This document shows, one piece after another, positions 35,159 to 43,055 of a stretch of 64,000 nt of DNA (positions are counted from its first letter, which is position 1; each line of letters starts with the position of its first letter). Position numbers and translations under genes: made by a program. The notes below the pieces were generated by a model. The model saw nothing but the letters and a program-made list of their open reading frames with translations. It was not told the DNA's origin and made no database searches. Source of the DNA: Novosphingobium sp. JCM 18896 (GTDB lineage Bacteria > Pseudomonadota > Alphaproteobacteria > Sphingomonadales > Sphingomonadaceae); NCBI RefSeq assembly GCF_025938095.1, contig NZ_JAPCZF010000003.1, forward strand, positions 744,001-808,000, read 5' to 3'.

Positions 35159-36436
35159 ATGCCGCATGCGTGCGACCTTCACCGATTTCTCGATCGCCTC
35201 CTTCTGAGGTCGGTGCTCACGGCCGCGGAGCAGGGAGCGATCCTTAATCTGCGCTGCCACTCCGCCGAAGTGGTGGCCAATCAAGATTTTGTGGCGCTCG
35301 GCGAACGGGTGGATCACGCTAGCCTGATCGTCTCGGGTCTCGTCGGACGCTTCGACCAGAGCCCCGATGGCTCTCGGCAGGTTACTGCCATTCATGTGCC
35401 CGGGGATATGGCCAACCTTCATTCGGTGGTCCAGCCGCAGTCGACATCTGCTTTGCAGGCGCTCTCGGCCGGTACCGTTCTGCGCATCCCTCATGCGGCG
35501 ATAAGGGAGGCCACGGCGCGGTTCCCTGCCCTGGCCGAGGTCCTTTGGCGCGACTGCATGATCGATGCGACCGTGCTCTCGCAATGGGTCTTCAACGTGG
35601 GACGCCGCGACGCGCTGGCACGCATCGCCCATCTGCTGTGCGAAATGTCGACGCGGCTCGGGGCCTTGGTCGAGCGCAACCGTTTCACCTTCCCCTTTCG
35701 CGTAACGCAGACGAACCTGGCGAATGCGACGGGCCTCACCGTCGTGCACGTCAACCGGATCGTTCGTTCGCTCCGCACGCGCGGACTTGTCGACGTGCGA
35801 AGACACGAGGTGGAAGTGCTGGACTGGAATGGTCTGGTCGAGGCTGGGGAATTCGATGCCGACTATCTGCAGCTCGATATCCGCCCCGAGGAAAGGCTGC
35901 GCATCGTACCGGTGAACTATACCACCGAACGCGGATTATTTGGATCTGTCCGGAGGTTTCGCTTCGGTGCGTCAGCATTCGTGTGGCAATCGCCGAATAA
36001 GGGCAGAGCGCCAGTATTCTCTCGGCCGGTGATGGCGGCGGGCACCCCCCGCCGCCATCCCGTGCCTTCAGTCGGGGTTCTTGTCGGCGAGGGCGCCGCC
36101 ATCTTCCTCTTCCTCGAACAGCAGCGCGGAGGCGGAGGTCGCGGAAAGGCGAACCTGATTTCCTTCGATCGAGGCGATCAGACCCTGCGACAGATAGTGA
36201 TGATGGTCGCCGTGGGAACCGCTGTCGGCCTTGGTCATCTTGATCCGGTCGCCTTCGACCTTGTCCACGGTGCCGAGGTGGACCCCGTCGGCGCCGATGA
36301 TTTCCATATGTTCGTTGATTTGGGTGAGATCGACCATTTCAAGTCTCCTTTGACCCTGACCCAACGCATGGATCGAGCGTCGGGATGCACGGAAAGGCGA
36401 AGACGATGTCGATGCGCCCCAGGCCTTGACCCATGA
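35159..36436 (+). CDS. Crp/Fnr family regulator, reading frame abnormally extended at the 3' end
   Basis: Residues about 10-130 form a cyclic-nucleotide-binding-like sensor domain, and about 150-235 form a helix-turn-helix (TQTNLANATGLTVVHVNRIV). There are no Fnr-type cysteine clusters. Normal members are about 240-260 aa, but this frame has no stop until 36436, which would give 425 aa and run antisense through the whole DUF2171 gene and its terminator. The true protein probably ends near 35910, where a +2 frame stop (TGA in CCGGTGAAC) occurs. A late frameshift or lost stop is therefore suspected. GGGAG precedes the ATG at 35159. Confidence 0.75.
   Translation: MPHACDLHRFLDRLLLRSVLTAAEQGAILNLRCHSAEVVANQDFVALGERVDHASLIVSGLVGRFDQSPDGSRQVTAIHVPGDMANLHSVVQPQSTSALQALSAGTVLRIPHAAIREATARFPALAEVLWRDCMIDATVLSQWVFNVGRRDALARIAHLLCEMSTRLGALVERNRFTFPFRVTQTNLANATGLTVVHVNRIVRSLRTRGLVDVRRHEVEVLDWNGLVEAGEFDADYLQLDIRPEERLRIVPVNYTTERGLFGSVRRFRFGASAFVWQSPNKGRAPVFSRPVMAAGTPRRHPVPSVGVLVGEGAAIFLFLEQQRGGGGRGKANLISFDRGDQTLRQIVMMVAVGTAVGLGHLDPVAFDLVHGAEVDPVGADDFHMFVDLGEIDHFKSPLTLTQRMDRASGCTERRRRCRCAPGLDP
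36032..36058. terminator. Strong GC hairpin between Crp/Fnr and DUF2171 genes
   Basis: ATGGCGGCGGG at 36032-36042 pairs perfectly with CCCGCCGCCAT at 36048-36058 around a 5-nt loop. It lies 10 nt beyond the stop of the minus-strand DUF2171 gene and should end its transcript, and probably that of the convergent regulator. There is no T-run. Confidence 0.65.
36068..36337 (-). CDS. DUF2171 domain protein, 89 aa
   Basis: The 89-aa protein matches DUF2171: an N-terminal MEIIGADGVHLGTVDKVEGD strand pair resembling half a PRC-barrel, a His-rich segment (SGSHGDHHHYL) and a Glu-rich tail. AAGGAG precedes the ATG at 36337. Members are frequently found among stress-induced genes of alphaproteobacteria, but the molecular role is unknown. 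Confidence 0.88.
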   Translation of the reverse strand: MVDLTQINEHMEIIGADGVHLGTVDKVEGDRIKMTKADSGSHGDHHHYLSQGLIASIEGNQVRLSATSASALLFEEEEDGGALADKNPD

Positions 36437-36465
36437 TGTTGCTGCCGGCCGCGCACGGACATGAT

Positions 36466-37368
36466 ATGTTCCGGCCGATGTCTGTTCCCTCAGTACCGAT
36501 CGCATGCTCGCCGCCCCGTTCGGACGCTCTCGATGTCGATTTCGTCGTGGTCGACGTGGAGACGTCATGCTCGCGCGTCAGCAGCATTTGCCAGATCGGG
36601 ATCGTCGGCTTCAAGGACGGGCAAGAGGCTTTCGGCTACGAGACCCTGATCGACCCCTGCGACGAATTCTCGAGCTTCAACACGCGGATCCACGGGATTT
36701 GCGCCGATCATGTGGCGGGCAAGCCGACGTTCTTCGATGTCCATGGGCTCGTCGATGGTCACCTGTCGGGCCGCATCACGGTCGCGCACTCTTCCTTCGA
36801 CAAAGGAGCGCTCGCAGCCGCCTGTCGGGTGCACGACCGACTGCCGATCGAGACGAAGTGGCTCGACAGCGTGCGCGTCGCAAAACGGGCATGGCCGCAG
36901 CTGCCCAGTCACCGGCTCAATGTGCTCAGTCGATTTCTCGGCGTGAAGCACAAGCATCACGATGCCCTCAGCGATGCGCGTGCGGCCGGCATGGTCATCG
37001 TACGTGCCATCGACCACACGGGTATCGCGCTTGCCGACTGGCTGAAACCCACGAACCAGCGCGGCGGCCCGGCTCCCAAGGCGGCTGCCGAAGGTCCGCT
37101 CAGGGGCGAGCGCATAGCAATCCTCGGGGCACCGCGCGACGGTGCCCTCGCGCAATGGCTCGCCGCGGCCGGAGGGCGCGTTCTTGCCGCTGTGGGCTCG
37201 AGCTCGACCATGCTCGTCGTCAGCGCGGATCAGCCCTACGGCCGGTTCTACCACGCGAGCCCGGCCTATCGGCGCGCGGCCGAATTGCGCGAGAGCGGTT
37301 GCGCAATCGAGATCGTGCTGGAGAGCGAACTCAGGGAGCGGATTGGTCTTGCCACCGCCGATGCCTGA
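36466..37368 (+). CDS. DnaQ-like 3'-5' exonuclease with C-terminal BRCT-like extension
   Basis: The 300-aa protein has a DEDDh exonuclease domain: VVDVETSCS (first Asp-Glu pair) near residue 28, VAHSSFDKGAL in the middle, and HHDALSDARAAG (catalytic His and last Asp) near residue 165. The C-terminal 90 residues begin GERIAILGAPRDGALAQWLAAAGG, which has the look of a BRCT domain; the combination occurs in bacterial proofreading-like exonucleases. It may trim DNA ends in repair. The start among clustered ATGs (36466, 36478) is uncertain. Confidence 0.85.
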   Translation: MFRPMSVPSVPIACSPPRSDALDVDFVVVDVETSCSRVSSICQIGIVGFKDGQEAFGYETLIDPCDEFSSFNTRIHGICADHVAGKPTFFDVHGLVDGHLSGRITVAHSSFDKGALAAACRVHDRLPIETKWLDSVRVAKRAWPQLPSHRLNVLSRFLGVKHKHHDALSDARAAGMVIVRAIDHTGIALADWLKPTNQRGGPAPKAAAEGPLRGERIAILGAPRDGALAQWLAAAGGRVLAAVGSSSTMLVVSADQPYGRFYHASPAYRRAAELRESGCAIEIVLESELRERIGLATADA

Positions 37369-37898
37369 AAGAGGCTTTTGGAGAAGTGCTTCCTCGAGGA
37401 ATGGTTCGGGAGGCGAAGTTCTCCCGACATTGCCGGGTGGCACCACGAAAACCTGGGATCTGAGGCGGACTGACCGCAACTGCCGTAGGAGCCCCGGCAC
37501 GAGAAGATCGTACGGCAGGCCCTGCGTTTTAGGACGCAGACATCGTCTTGCTTAGGCCGCCGGCGGCAAGCCATCGTGACGCGCGCGTGAATGATCCCGG
37601 CTAACGCTCGCGTCCTCGTCCGACCGGGGCATGGAGAGGCCGGGGATCATGCAAATCGTTGCCGAGTTACGGCGTTCGACGAGCCCAAGGAACCTGGATT
37701 GCAGTCTCGCAACTTCAGCCGTACTCCAGCGTTTTCCTTGGCATGATGTCCCGCGGGAAGCGCATGTCGAACCAGCTGGAAGCGACCGATTTCCCCTCGT
37801 CCTCACCGCGAGGTCGAGTACGACCTCGCGAAGACGGTCCGCGAGGTCAGGCCTCGGAGCAGGGCGAGCGATATGATCGGCAGCGTCTGCCGCTCGCC
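37369..37898. other. Stretch without a recognised gene; possible 5' extension of the hydroxylase
   Basis: From 37369 to about 37740 no coding region is supported. From 37764 the frame of the downstream hydroxylase is open and begins MSNQLEATDF, but its first 45 residues are low-complexity and without a convincing ribosome binding site. They are therefore left out of the gene here. Confidence 0.45.
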
Positions 37899-38585
37899 AT
37901 GCGACTTGCGCGCAAGCTACGATTTCCGGTGAATCGCTTTCTGGCGAGCCAGTCGCGCGTCGGGACCGCGCCGTTCTTCGAGCCCTCGGACATTCCGGGC
38001 ATTCGCGCGCTGAGCGAGAACTGGGAGGCCATCCGCGACGAGGCCGCCGCCGTATTGGCGGATCGCGCCCGTGTTCCGGCTCTCGGCAAGGTGTCTCCCG
38101 ACCATCGCGGGATCGCACCGACCTCGTCATGGAAGAGCTTCTTTTTCACGGGCTACGGCTATCAGGCGAAAGCCAACAGGGCGCGCTGTCCGAAGACCGC
38201 AGCGCTCCTCGATAGCATACCCGATCTCGTGGTCGGCTTCTATTCGATCTTCGAGCCGGGAACGCACGTGAAGGCTCACAAAGGTGTGACGTCGGGTCTT
38301 ATCAATATCCATCTTCCGCTGTCGGTACCGGCGCGCGATCTCGGCCGTTGCGAGCTGCGGGTCGAGCAGGATTATCGCTCCTGGACCCCCGGCCATCTTC
38401 TCGTCTTTGACGAAACCTACGAGCACGAGGCCTGGAACCAGACCAGCGAGCCGCGACTGGTTCTGCTGATTCAAGTCCTGCGGCCGATGCACCTGCCCGG
38501 CCGCATGATCGGACGGTTCTTTCTCTGGTGCATCAAGCGCACCTCCTTCGTGCAGGACATTCGCCGAAACATCGGCGCCGAGTAG
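37899..38585 (+). CDS. Aspartyl/asparaginyl beta-hydroxylase family (LpxO-like)
   Basis: The 228-aa product matches the LpxO/aspartyl beta-hydroxylase fold. FEPSDIPGIRALSENWEAIR comes near the N-terminus, then GTHVKAHKGVTSGLINIHLP with the first metal His, and FDETYEHEAWNQT with the second metal His. LpxO enzymes are Fe(II)/2-oxoglutarate dioxygenases that hydroxylate lipid A secondary acyl chains; in sphingomonads, which make glycosphingolipids, the target may differ. The ATG at 37899 is chosen because similarity starts there; 37764 is an alternative. Confidence 0.82.
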   Translation: MRLARKLRFPVNRFLASQSRVGTAPFFEPSDIPGIRALSENWEAIRDEAAAVLADRARVPALGKVSPDHRGIAPTSSWKSFFFTGYGYQAKANRARCPKTAALLDSIPDLVVGFYSIFEPGTHVKAHKGVTSGLINIHLPLSVPARDLGRCELRVEQDYRSWTPGHLLVFDETYEHEAWNQTSEPRLVLLIQVLRPMHLPGRMIGRFFLWCIKRTSFVQDIRRNIGAE

Positions 38586-38736
38586 AGGATGAGCTCGAAT
38601 TTCGAGCGGCGCGAGCATCGATTTGCGCCAGCTGAGCGCCTCGCCACGATGCCGATGCTGCCGGGCTCGAGCCGACAATCGCGCCTTCACCCGGCTAGCC
38701 GTTCTGGCCGTTGGATTTGATGGAGACAGGCTTCTC

Positions 38737-39882
38737 ATGGACATCACGTGTCGCTGGCTTTCCGGTTTCCTCGCATTGGCCCTCTGCGGATGTGGCAGCA
38801 GCTCGAAGGAAGAAGCCCAAGACGACCCGTCGACGGGTCTGAACGGCGCGAGCGCGGCTGATGTTGCAAAGGCGCGCGCCTATCTTGTTCAGTTCACCGC
38901 GGAGAATCCGGATCGCTGCTTCGCGGATTTCGGACTGGATGACGTACAATTGCAAGCACGGGAGAGCGATGGATCCGGGCCAGGAACGCCGCCGGTTCGC
39001 GTGGTCGTCGCGATAGACGGCTCCGGTTCAATGGCGGGTCGGATCGGTGGGCAGACCAAGATCGATCTCGCTCGCGACGCCGCCACGCGCTTCCTTGATG
39101 GGCTACCCCCGACGGTAGAGGCATCGCTGCTGGTCTTCGGACAGCAGGGCGACAACAGCGAAGCAGGCAAGGCCAGGTCATGCGCGGGCGTCGATCTTCT
39201 TTCCCCGATGTCGAACGATCGCGCGCGGCTTGGTGCCGCCGTCTCCCAGGTTCGGGCGGTAGGCTGGACCCCGCTGGCCGCGGGGCTCGCTAAGGCAGAG
39301 GCATTGCTAGCCCGCTCGTCCACGCGCGGAGAGCAGGTCATCTATGTCGTGTCTGATGGCGAGGAAACCTGCGGCGGCGATCCCGTCGCGACTGCGCGGC
39401 GGATCAATAGCGGCAACACTCTTGCGATAGTCAACATCATCGGCTTCGGTTTGCCATCGCGTGAAGCCGCGGCGCTGAAGGCCGTGTCCGATGCGGGCGG
39501 CGGCAGTTTCGTGAACGTCAACAGCCGCGCCGATTATGACCAGACGTTTGCGCAAGTGCGCGAAGCCAATCGCCAAGCTGCAAATGCCGTGCGCCATAGC
39601 AACACGATCGCGAGTAACGCCGTGCGGACGTCGAACGCGCTCAGCAGCGCCGCGGTCTGCGTCAGCAACATCATAAGCGCCGAAAGCGTTCGGATGAGCA
39701 ATGACCTGTCCGCCCGTGCGGTCAAAGGCGAGGCCCTGCCGTTCGATCGCATCGCCCAGGCTCTTTTAAAGAAGCGGCACGATGCAATGGAGCTTCGTCT
39801 GAAGCTTTATCGTTCGCGGCTCCAGGGCAACGAGCTCGAGGTGCGAAGGACAATCGATGCTGAGGCGAAGGCAGTTCGATAG
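38737..39882 (+). CDS. VWA-domain lipoprotein with hendecad repeats
   Basis: The 381-aa product has a lipoprotein signal (lipobox ALCGC near residue 18) and a von Willebrand A domain (about 85-270) with an intact metal-ion adhesion motif DGSGSM. Four 11-residue repeats of pattern xxVRxSNxxSx follow at 283-326 (nt 39583-39714), and then a charged helical tail. The repeats suggest a hendecad coiled coil. It probably sits in the periplasm or at the cell surface, binding a protein through VWA. No partner genes such as MoxR are nearby. The ATG at 38737 follows a purine-rich site. Confidence 0.82.
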   Translation: MDITCRWLSGFLALALCGCGSSSKEEAQDDPSTGLNGASAADVAKARAYLVQFTAENPDRCFADFGLDDVQLQARESDGSGPGTPPVRVVVAIDGSGSMAGRIGGQTKIDLARDAATRFLDGLPPTVEASLLVFGQQGDNSEAGKARSCAGVDLLSPMSNDRARLGAAVSQVRAVGWTPLAAGLAKAEALLARSSTRGEQVIYVVSDGEETCGGDPVATARRINSGNTLAIVNIIGFGLPSREAAALKAVSDAGGGSFVNVNSRADYDQTFAQVREANRQAANAVRHSNTIASNAVRTSNALSSAAVCVSNIISAESVRMSNDLSARAVKGEALPFDRIAQALLKKRHDAMELRLKLYRSRLQGNELEVRRTIDAEAKAVR

Positions 39883-40080
39883 GAGACGTGCGGTCTACCT
39901 GGCTGACGCCGGTTCGACTTCATCTATCGCTTCGGGTCTCGTCGATATCGATCGCATTTCCGGGGAGCACGCCGGGTTCGCATGGCAGATTACGCCTGCC
40001 GTCGGCAAATGGACCGCTAGCCGGAAAACTCGCCACGGCGTTTCCGATTTTGGTCGGATGGGCCCGGGCACGGTTCTGGA

Positions 40081-41292
40081 TCAGACTTTGAGACTGGCTC
40101 GGTGCTTGTCGATCGCGGCCGCGACGGAGCTGGGAAATGGCAAATGGGTCTTTTCTTCGTTCCAGGCCTGGTCGAAGCGCTCGACCGTTTCACGGGCGGT
40201 CTTCACGACGAGGTGCGAGGGAACACGCGCCTTGTCCGCGACCTTTTCGAGTTCCTCGTAGGTGAATGAACTCCAGTCCTTCGAGCGCCGCAGCTTCAAG
40301 GCGAGCAGATCGTTCGGGATATAGGGAACGGTGGACAGCATGTCGTGTGTGGGCGCCAAGAGCGCGCTTCGGCGGTCGGGATAGATCAGCGACCAGTTCT
40401 TCAGGTGCATGTCGCCATTGCCGATAAGGACCGAGTAGGTGAGGCGGCGGACGAATTCCACGATGCTGGCCTCGTCGGTTTCGATCGCGAGGATCGCAAG
40501 GATCCGCCAGAAGCTGGCGTTCTCGTATTTGTCGCTTGCGTAGACGTTGAACACCTGGGCGAAGTCTTCGATGTGAATGGGGCCGTCGGGGCCGCGATCG
40601 AACCGGCGGATGGCGTAGGCCTTGTCGCCATGGACCTTGATGCCGACGGGCAGCCCGGTCAGGTTGTCGATCGGGACAAGATCGAGTTCTGGCACGTCCA
40701 TGCCGATTTTTGCCGCCAGGCTCATCGCGGCGAATTCCGCTTCCGGCACGTTCGGATGGCTGGGCGATGGAAGCTTGACGATCCAGTCCCCGCCTACGCC
40801 GGACATGGGAATGGCAAGGCCGCCTTCCTTGCCCTTGTTTCGCAAGGCCGAGAATTTGAGCTGCACGCCCGCCAGGGAGAACCGCAGCGCCGGAGGCTTG
40901 TTTTGCGATGGGGCGAAGGCTTCCGCGATTTCCCCGGAGAGGCTGTCGTCTGTCGGCACGGCCATCACTGCTCCAGGCAGGTCCTGTCCCAGCTGGAGGA
41001 GAAGGGGATAGTCGCGAACCTTCTTCGTGCCGGCCTGACGAGCAAGGTAATCGCGTAGCGTGCCTTCGGGCAGCAAGTTGGAGAAGAATGGTTCGACCAC
41101 AGTCTGCCGTGGTCGTGGCAGGTTCAATATCTCGCCGGAAGCGCCCTTGTAGCTGAGCGAAAGGGTCGGCCGCGTGCCGTCCTCTAGGTAGCTTTCATCG
41201 AATGTGAAGATGCTCTTGTCGCCTTCAAGGCGAGCGATCGCACCGATCCTGCGACCGTGCAGCAGAATGTCTAGGGCGACGGGTTCGATCAT
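40081..41292 (-). CDS. hipA: HipA-type serine/threonine kinase toxin
   Basis: The 403-aa protein has the HipA N-terminal domain (LHGRRIGAIARLEGDKSIFT) and the kinase-like C-terminal domain with the catalytic segment IGNGDMHLKNWSL, SLAGVQLKFS for the nucleotide loop and APTHDMLS for the metal-binding DFG equivalent. In E. coli, HipA phosphorylates glutamyl-tRNA synthetase and drives persistence. The start overlaps the HipB stop by 4 nt (ATGA), the classical antitoxin-then-toxin order. Confidence 0.95.
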   Translation of the reverse strand: MIEPVALDILLHGRRIGAIARLEGDKSIFTFDESYLEDGTRPTLSLSYKGASGEILNLPRPRQTVVEPFFSNLLPEGTLRDYLARQAGTKKVRDYPLLLQLGQDLPGAVMAVPTDDSLSGEIAEAFAPSQNKPPALRFSLAGVQLKFSALRNKGKEGGLAIPMSGVGGDWIVKLPSPSHPNVPEAEFAAMSLAAKIGMDVPELDLVPIDNLTGLPVGIKVHGDKAYAIRRFDRGPDGPIHIEDFAQVFNVYASDKYENASFWRILAILAIETDEASIVEFVRRLTYSVLIGNGDMHLKNWSLIYPDRRSALLAPTHDMLSTVPYIPNDLLALKLRRSKDWSSFTYEELEKVADKARVPSHLVVKTARETVERFDQAWNEEKTHLPFPSSVAAAIDKHRASLKV

Positions 41293-41912
41293 TCGGCTTC
41301 GTCTTCCTCGTCCAGGCGGTAGGCCGGGCGATCATGTTCGGCCGGTGTGGCCGCCGCGTGCATCTGTGCGTTTCGGAACCGGAGAAGGGCCTTGGTGGCC
41401 TCTTCGACTTGGCGGGCGACAATATCCGATGCGGCGCTGTCAGTTAGCTCGTCTTGATCCAGTAGCAGCTTTATCCGCATGGCGGGCTTGAGGGCGCCTT
41501 CGAGCGCCTTGAGCTGAACTGCGTTGAATTGCAGTCTCGCGATTTCCTCGGCGATATCCTTGAACTGGTGGATCTTCAGGAGCTTGGGATAATTCTCGAG
41601 GATCCTGTCGATCGTCGGTTGCAGCTGTTTTAGTGTCGCAAGAGCCCGGCTCGTTTCGAGGGCCGTGCCTTGCGCGCGTATGGCGCCGCGGATCGCGGGC
41701 AGGGCATTGCGAGGCACGAGTTGAACTTCGAGATCGAGGGCGCGCGCGAGTTCGACGAGGCTGGAAATCTGCAGATCGACAGCGCCGTTCTCGATTTTCG
41801 AAATGTGGCTCTGCGGTATGCCGACCCGCTCGCCTAGTCCCTTCTGGGTCAAAGCCTTTCGGTGTCGAGCCATTTTGAGGCTGGCAGCAATTTCGTCCAA
41901 TCCAGCAGTCAT
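41289..41912 (-). CDS. hipB: HipB-type antitoxin, Xre family with long C-terminal domain
   Basis: The 207-aa protein begins with an Xre helix-turn-helix (about 8-62: LTQKGLGERVGIPQSHISKI). It continues with about 145 residues of alpha-helical, charged sequence not present in E. coli HipB (88 aa). The extension could hold dimerisation or a second ligand site. It should neutralise HipA and repress the operon through two matching palindromes directly upstream. The ATG at 41912 lies 2 nt from the first palindrome and has no normal ribosome binding site. Confidence 0.9.
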   Translation of the reverse strand: MTAGLDEIAASLKMARHRKALTQKGLGERVGIPQSHISKIENGAVDLQISSLVELARALDLEVQLVPRNALPAIRGAIRAQGTALETSRALATLKQLQPTIDRILENYPKLLKIHQFKDIAEEIARLQFNAVQLKALEGALKPAMRIKLLLDQDELTDSAASDIVARQVEEATKALLRFRNAQMHAAATPAEHDRPAYRLDEEDEAE

Positions 41913-41914
41913 TT

Positions 41915-41960
41915 ATATGTCATCACATATTTTGGGATAGGATTATATGCAATGGCATAT
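41915..41960. promoter_or_regulatory. Twin palindromic HipB operators overlapping the hipBA promoter
   Basis: ATATGT-CATC-ACATAT at 41915-41930 and ATATGC-AATG-GCATAT at 41945-41960 are both perfect 6-4-6 palindromes of the form ATATGY-N4-RCATAT. Their centres are 30 bp apart, about three helical turns. On the minus strand, TATAAT (41947-41942) is a perfect -10 overlapping the outer palindrome. Repressor binding would therefore block transcription. Confidence 0.8.
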
Positions 41961-42461
41961 CGATCTCCGTTTTAGCACGCAGCATAAATATATCAAGCTA
42001 TATAATTTAAGAAAGATATATATAAAAATATATTTTTCAGTGATAGTCGGGTAGCCGCTGGAGATCAGTTCCCCACTGGAGGCTCTGTCATGGGGGGCGA
42101 TACGAGTGGCCCGGCAGTCGGAGCCCACCTAGCGCCGCCTGATCGGGACTACCTCCATTCGTCACGACATCCCCGCGACATCGCCGCGCGATCGGGGCCA
42201 CTCAATGCCCTGCAACAAGCGCCCAAGCCATTGCACGGTGTCGGCATGGCGCGCTGCGGCGAAAACTGCTCGCGTGATCCGCTCGATTTCCACTTCGGTT
42301 GGGTGAACTGGGAACGCTCGATCGCACCAGCGGTTAGCCGATACCGAAGGCAGAAACGGCGAGACCGGAGGATGCGTCCTATCCGGTCTGGTCCAGCCCG
42401 ACGGACATCTTTTTGATCACCGGGTCCCCGGGGGCGATCGCATCTTTTGAAGGAAAACGAC
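41961..42461. other. AT-rich island and non-coding stretch with possible gene remnant
   Basis: 41985-42045 is strongly AT-rich (runs of TATATA and AAATATATTTTT) in contrast to the GC-rich surroundings, suggesting imported DNA upstream of hipBA. From about 42400 down to a stop at 42087 on the minus strand, a frame without start encodes protein-like sequence (VEIERITRAVFAAARHADTV and QWLGRLLQGIEWP). This may be the remains of a gene. No intact gene is supported. Confidence 0.4.
42311..42335 (+). promoter_or_regulatory. EcfG-like promoter candidate upstream of the PRC-barrel gene
   Basis: GGAAC at 42311-42315, 16 nt, GGTT at 42332-42335 (extended GGTTAG). It lies 126 nt upstream of the PRC-barrel start, giving a long leader. 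The call rests on motif and position only. Confidence 0.3.
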
Positions 42462-43055
42462 TTGGCGGAAATCGCGGGCTGGATAGCGCCGATCGCGACC
42501 ATGATCGCAGCCATGATGACGGCAGCCAACCTCGGCGCGCGCGTAACCGGCTGGGGCTTCGTCGTCTTCACCGTCGGTTCCGTCGGCTGGTCGATCGTCG
42601 GCCTGACCTCGGATCAGACAAACCTTGTGGCCACGAACGGCTTTCTGACGATGGTCAATGCCGTGGGAATCTGGCGATGGCTGGGCCGCCAGCGCGCCTA
42701 CGAGGACGGCGCCGCATCGGCCACGGCCGCAAGCCGCCGTTCGCACACGCCGACCCTGCTCACGGCCAGCGGTTTTGCGGGCATGCCGGTGTACGACAGC
42801 GGCGGCGATCTCGTCGGACGGACTGGCGATGCTTTGATGGCCTGCGCGAGCGCGGAGGTTTCGTATGTCGTCATAGCGTCTGGCGGTATCGGCGGCATCG
42901 ACGAGCGTCTGCGCGCGGTGGCGCGCGCCGATCTGCGCTTTGGCTGCGATCGGCTCGACCTTGCGATGACCGCAGACACCTTTGTCCGACTTCCAGAGCT
43001 GATCCCTGAAGACTGGCCGATTGAAGTCCTTCCTGCGCGCCAGGTGCTCGCGTGA
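42462..43055 (+). CDS. PRC-barrel domain protein with N-terminal membrane helices
   Basis: The 197-aa product has two or three hydrophobic helices in the first 70 residues (IAPIATMIAAMMTAANLGA, GWGFVVFTVGSVGWSIVGL) and then a PRC-barrel-like domain (FAGMPVYDSGGDLVGRTGDA, YVVIASGG). TTG at 42462 is chosen because AAGGA lies 7 nt upstream; TTG at 42447 is in frame but poorly placed. The stop overlaps the GTG of the Mfd-like gene by 4 nt, so the two are co-translated, linking a membrane PRC-barrel protein to a DNA translocase. Confidence 0.75.
   Translation: MAEIAGWIAPIATMIAAMMTAANLGARVTGWGFVVFTVGSVGWSIVGLTSDQTNLVATNGFLTMVNAVGIWRWLGRQRAYEDGAASATAASRRSHTPTLLTASGFAGMPVYDSGGDLVGRTGDALMACASAEVSYVVIASGGIGGIDERLRAVARADLRFGCDRLDLAMTADTFVRLPELIPEDWPIEVLPARQVLA

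Noticed and set aside
37552..38130. Minus-strand frame opposite the LpxO-like gene
   Set aside because: It is Arg-rich antisense translation without similarity to anything recognised.
41943..42128. Minus-strand 61-codon frame in the AT-rich island
   Set aside because: It has no ribosome binding site, it covers the hipBA promoter, and its Ile/Tyr-rich composition follows from the AT-rich DNA.
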